Shown here: positions 63,691-64,000 of the stretch, in pieces
Position numbering within the stretch: the first letter of the stretch is position 1
Layout: the number at the start of each line of letters is the position of its first letter
Position numbers and translations under genes: made by a program
The notes under the pieces: model-generated
Seen by the model: the letters and a program-made list of their open reading frames with translations, nothing else
Database searches by the model: none
Told to the model about the DNA's origin: nothing
Assembly (NCBI GenBank): GCA_029265355.1
Contig: JAJUJL010000003.1
Coordinates: forward strand, 265,102 to 329,101
Direction of reading: 5' to 3'
Source of the DNA: Chloroflexota bacterium
GTDB lineage: Bacteria > Chloroflexota > Anaerolineae > Anaerolineales > UBA4823
DNA length: 64,000 bases

Positions 63691-64000
63691 ATGGATAAGA
63701 AGAATATTGTGATCGGTTTGCTTATGGTTGCGCTGGCGTATTTCGTGGTGCGGAGCGGGGGGATGTCGCAGGCGAAGGAGCTGTTGCCGCCGGGGATGAG
63801 TGACATTGGGCTGGTGGTGCCTGGGAGTTATCCGGCGCCGGTCGATCCGGTTCCGGTTCCGTATCCGCAGCCTGGCGGGGGGGACACCCTGGCCGATATC
63901 AAGAAACCCATTGTGGGTTTTTTTGGAGGAATCGCGGACTGGGTTGATATAGACCTGATACGCTATGCCGCAGTGCAAAGGGAAGACTGGTCCTTCGTGC
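63691..64000 (+). CDS. Partial membrane-anchored protein running off the right edge
   Basis: The open frame starts at ATG 63691 with GGAGG upstream and continues without a stop to the end of the window (103 codons). The N-terminus has one helix (NIVIGLLMVALAYFVVRS), followed by a Pro/Val-rich stretch (PAPVDPVPVPYPQPGGG) and a segment IKKPIVGFFGGIADWVDID. It is probably a surface or envelope-spanning structural protein. Truncated, so not classified. Confidence 0.55.
   Translation, partial: MDKKNIVIGLLMVALAYFVVRSGGMSQAKELLPPGMSDIGLVVPGSYPAPVDPVPVPYPQPGGGDTLADIKKPIVGFFGGIADWVDIDLIRYAAVQREDWSFV

Larger units (their letters stand above)
55675..64000. mobile_element. Integrated mobile element in tRNA-Pro, left part
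   Basis: The element begins at the tRNA-Pro remnant and continues past the window edge. It carries an XRE repressor facing a coupled RHH-to-integrase operon, then a run of short genes, many encoding small membrane proteins, and a membrane-anchored FtsK/HerA-like ATPase. Genes overlap by ATGA/TGATG and the plus strand is very G-rich, in contrast to the chromosome. No capsid, tail, terminase, relaxase or replication initiator is recognised in the visible part. An AICE-like element moving double-stranded DNA, or a filamentous-phage-like element, fits best. Confidence 0.8.

Noticed and set aside
1..64000. CRISPR arrays, rRNA genes and insertion sequences
   Set aside because: No regularly spaced direct repeats, rRNA motifs or transposase genes were seen on either strand; only the partial tRNA and the integrase-bearing element were found.

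Overview
The window looks like a stretch of chromosome from an uncultured Chloroflexota bacterium, most likely an Anaerolineae-type anaerobe. This rests on moderately high G+C, lipoproteins whose signal peptides run into Pro/Thr-rich linkers, an NBR1-type Ig lipoprotein, many Asp-box propellers, and mixed ATG/GTG/TTG starts. No rRNA gene is present to confirm the taxonomy.

Layout. 1-3694: a pair of ABC exporter half-transporters, a metallophosphoesterase, and a divergent polyphosphate kinase 2. 3827-9237: a cytoplasmic NAD-linked formate dehydrogenase operon (FdhD, a NuoE-NuoF fusion, and a catalytic subunit). An in-frame TGA at 7561 in the catalytic gene is almost certainly selenocysteine: it is followed by a perfect hairpin with a GGTCT loop. 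9326-14016: an NBR1-domain lipoprotein, then on the minus strand a chaperonin-like protein that lacks a key ATPase aspartate, overlapping a cytoplasmic beta-propeller gene. 14154-29176: a large sugar or sugar-acid catabolic region. It holds a ROK regulator, a fucose-isomerase-like enzyme, a Tat/lipoprotein ABC sugar importer without its ATPase, a GH31 alpha-xylosidase-type enzyme, a split UxaA/SuyAB-like lyase, a GlmS-like SIS protein, a LarA-like racemase, a TIM-barrel isomerase and a Gfo/Idh/MocA oxidoreductase. 29289-36669: a lipoprotein, PRPP synthetase, two MFS transporters, and a subtilase with a polytopic membrane domain. 37064-37371 is non-coding, with two hairpins (one with a promoter-like sequence upstream) and a palindrome. 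37372-44523: DegV, GlpD, an FGGY kinase, SufE, and a MrfA-type helicase carrying an inserted HNH nuclease.

44468-50375 (minus strand) is the most unusual chromosomal region: an LCAT-like lipase, a CHAT caspase-like protease, a long helical protein with a hydrophobic C-terminal hairpin, and a papain-like protein lie in one apparent operon, followed by an EamA transporter. It resembles a protease-triggered lipase/pore system but contains no recognised gasdermin. 50607-55402 encodes a MacAB-like export system whose ATPase is fused to a cyclic-nucleotide-binding-type domain.

From about 55675 to beyond the right edge lies an integrated mobile element. Its left end is the 3' part of a tRNA-Pro(CGG) gene, next to that tRNA's own terminator. 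Inside are an XRE repressor, a translationally coupled RHH-to-integrase operon behind a good promoter, many small membrane proteins (two below 60 residues, found by reading the sequence), and a membrane-anchored FtsK/HerA-like ATPase. The coding strand is strongly G-rich, unlike the flanking chromosome. The element could be an AICE-like conjugative element or a filamentous-phage-like element; the window does not decide.

All assignments come from reading motifs and context, without database searches. Where a start codon differs from the longest open frame, the reason is given.
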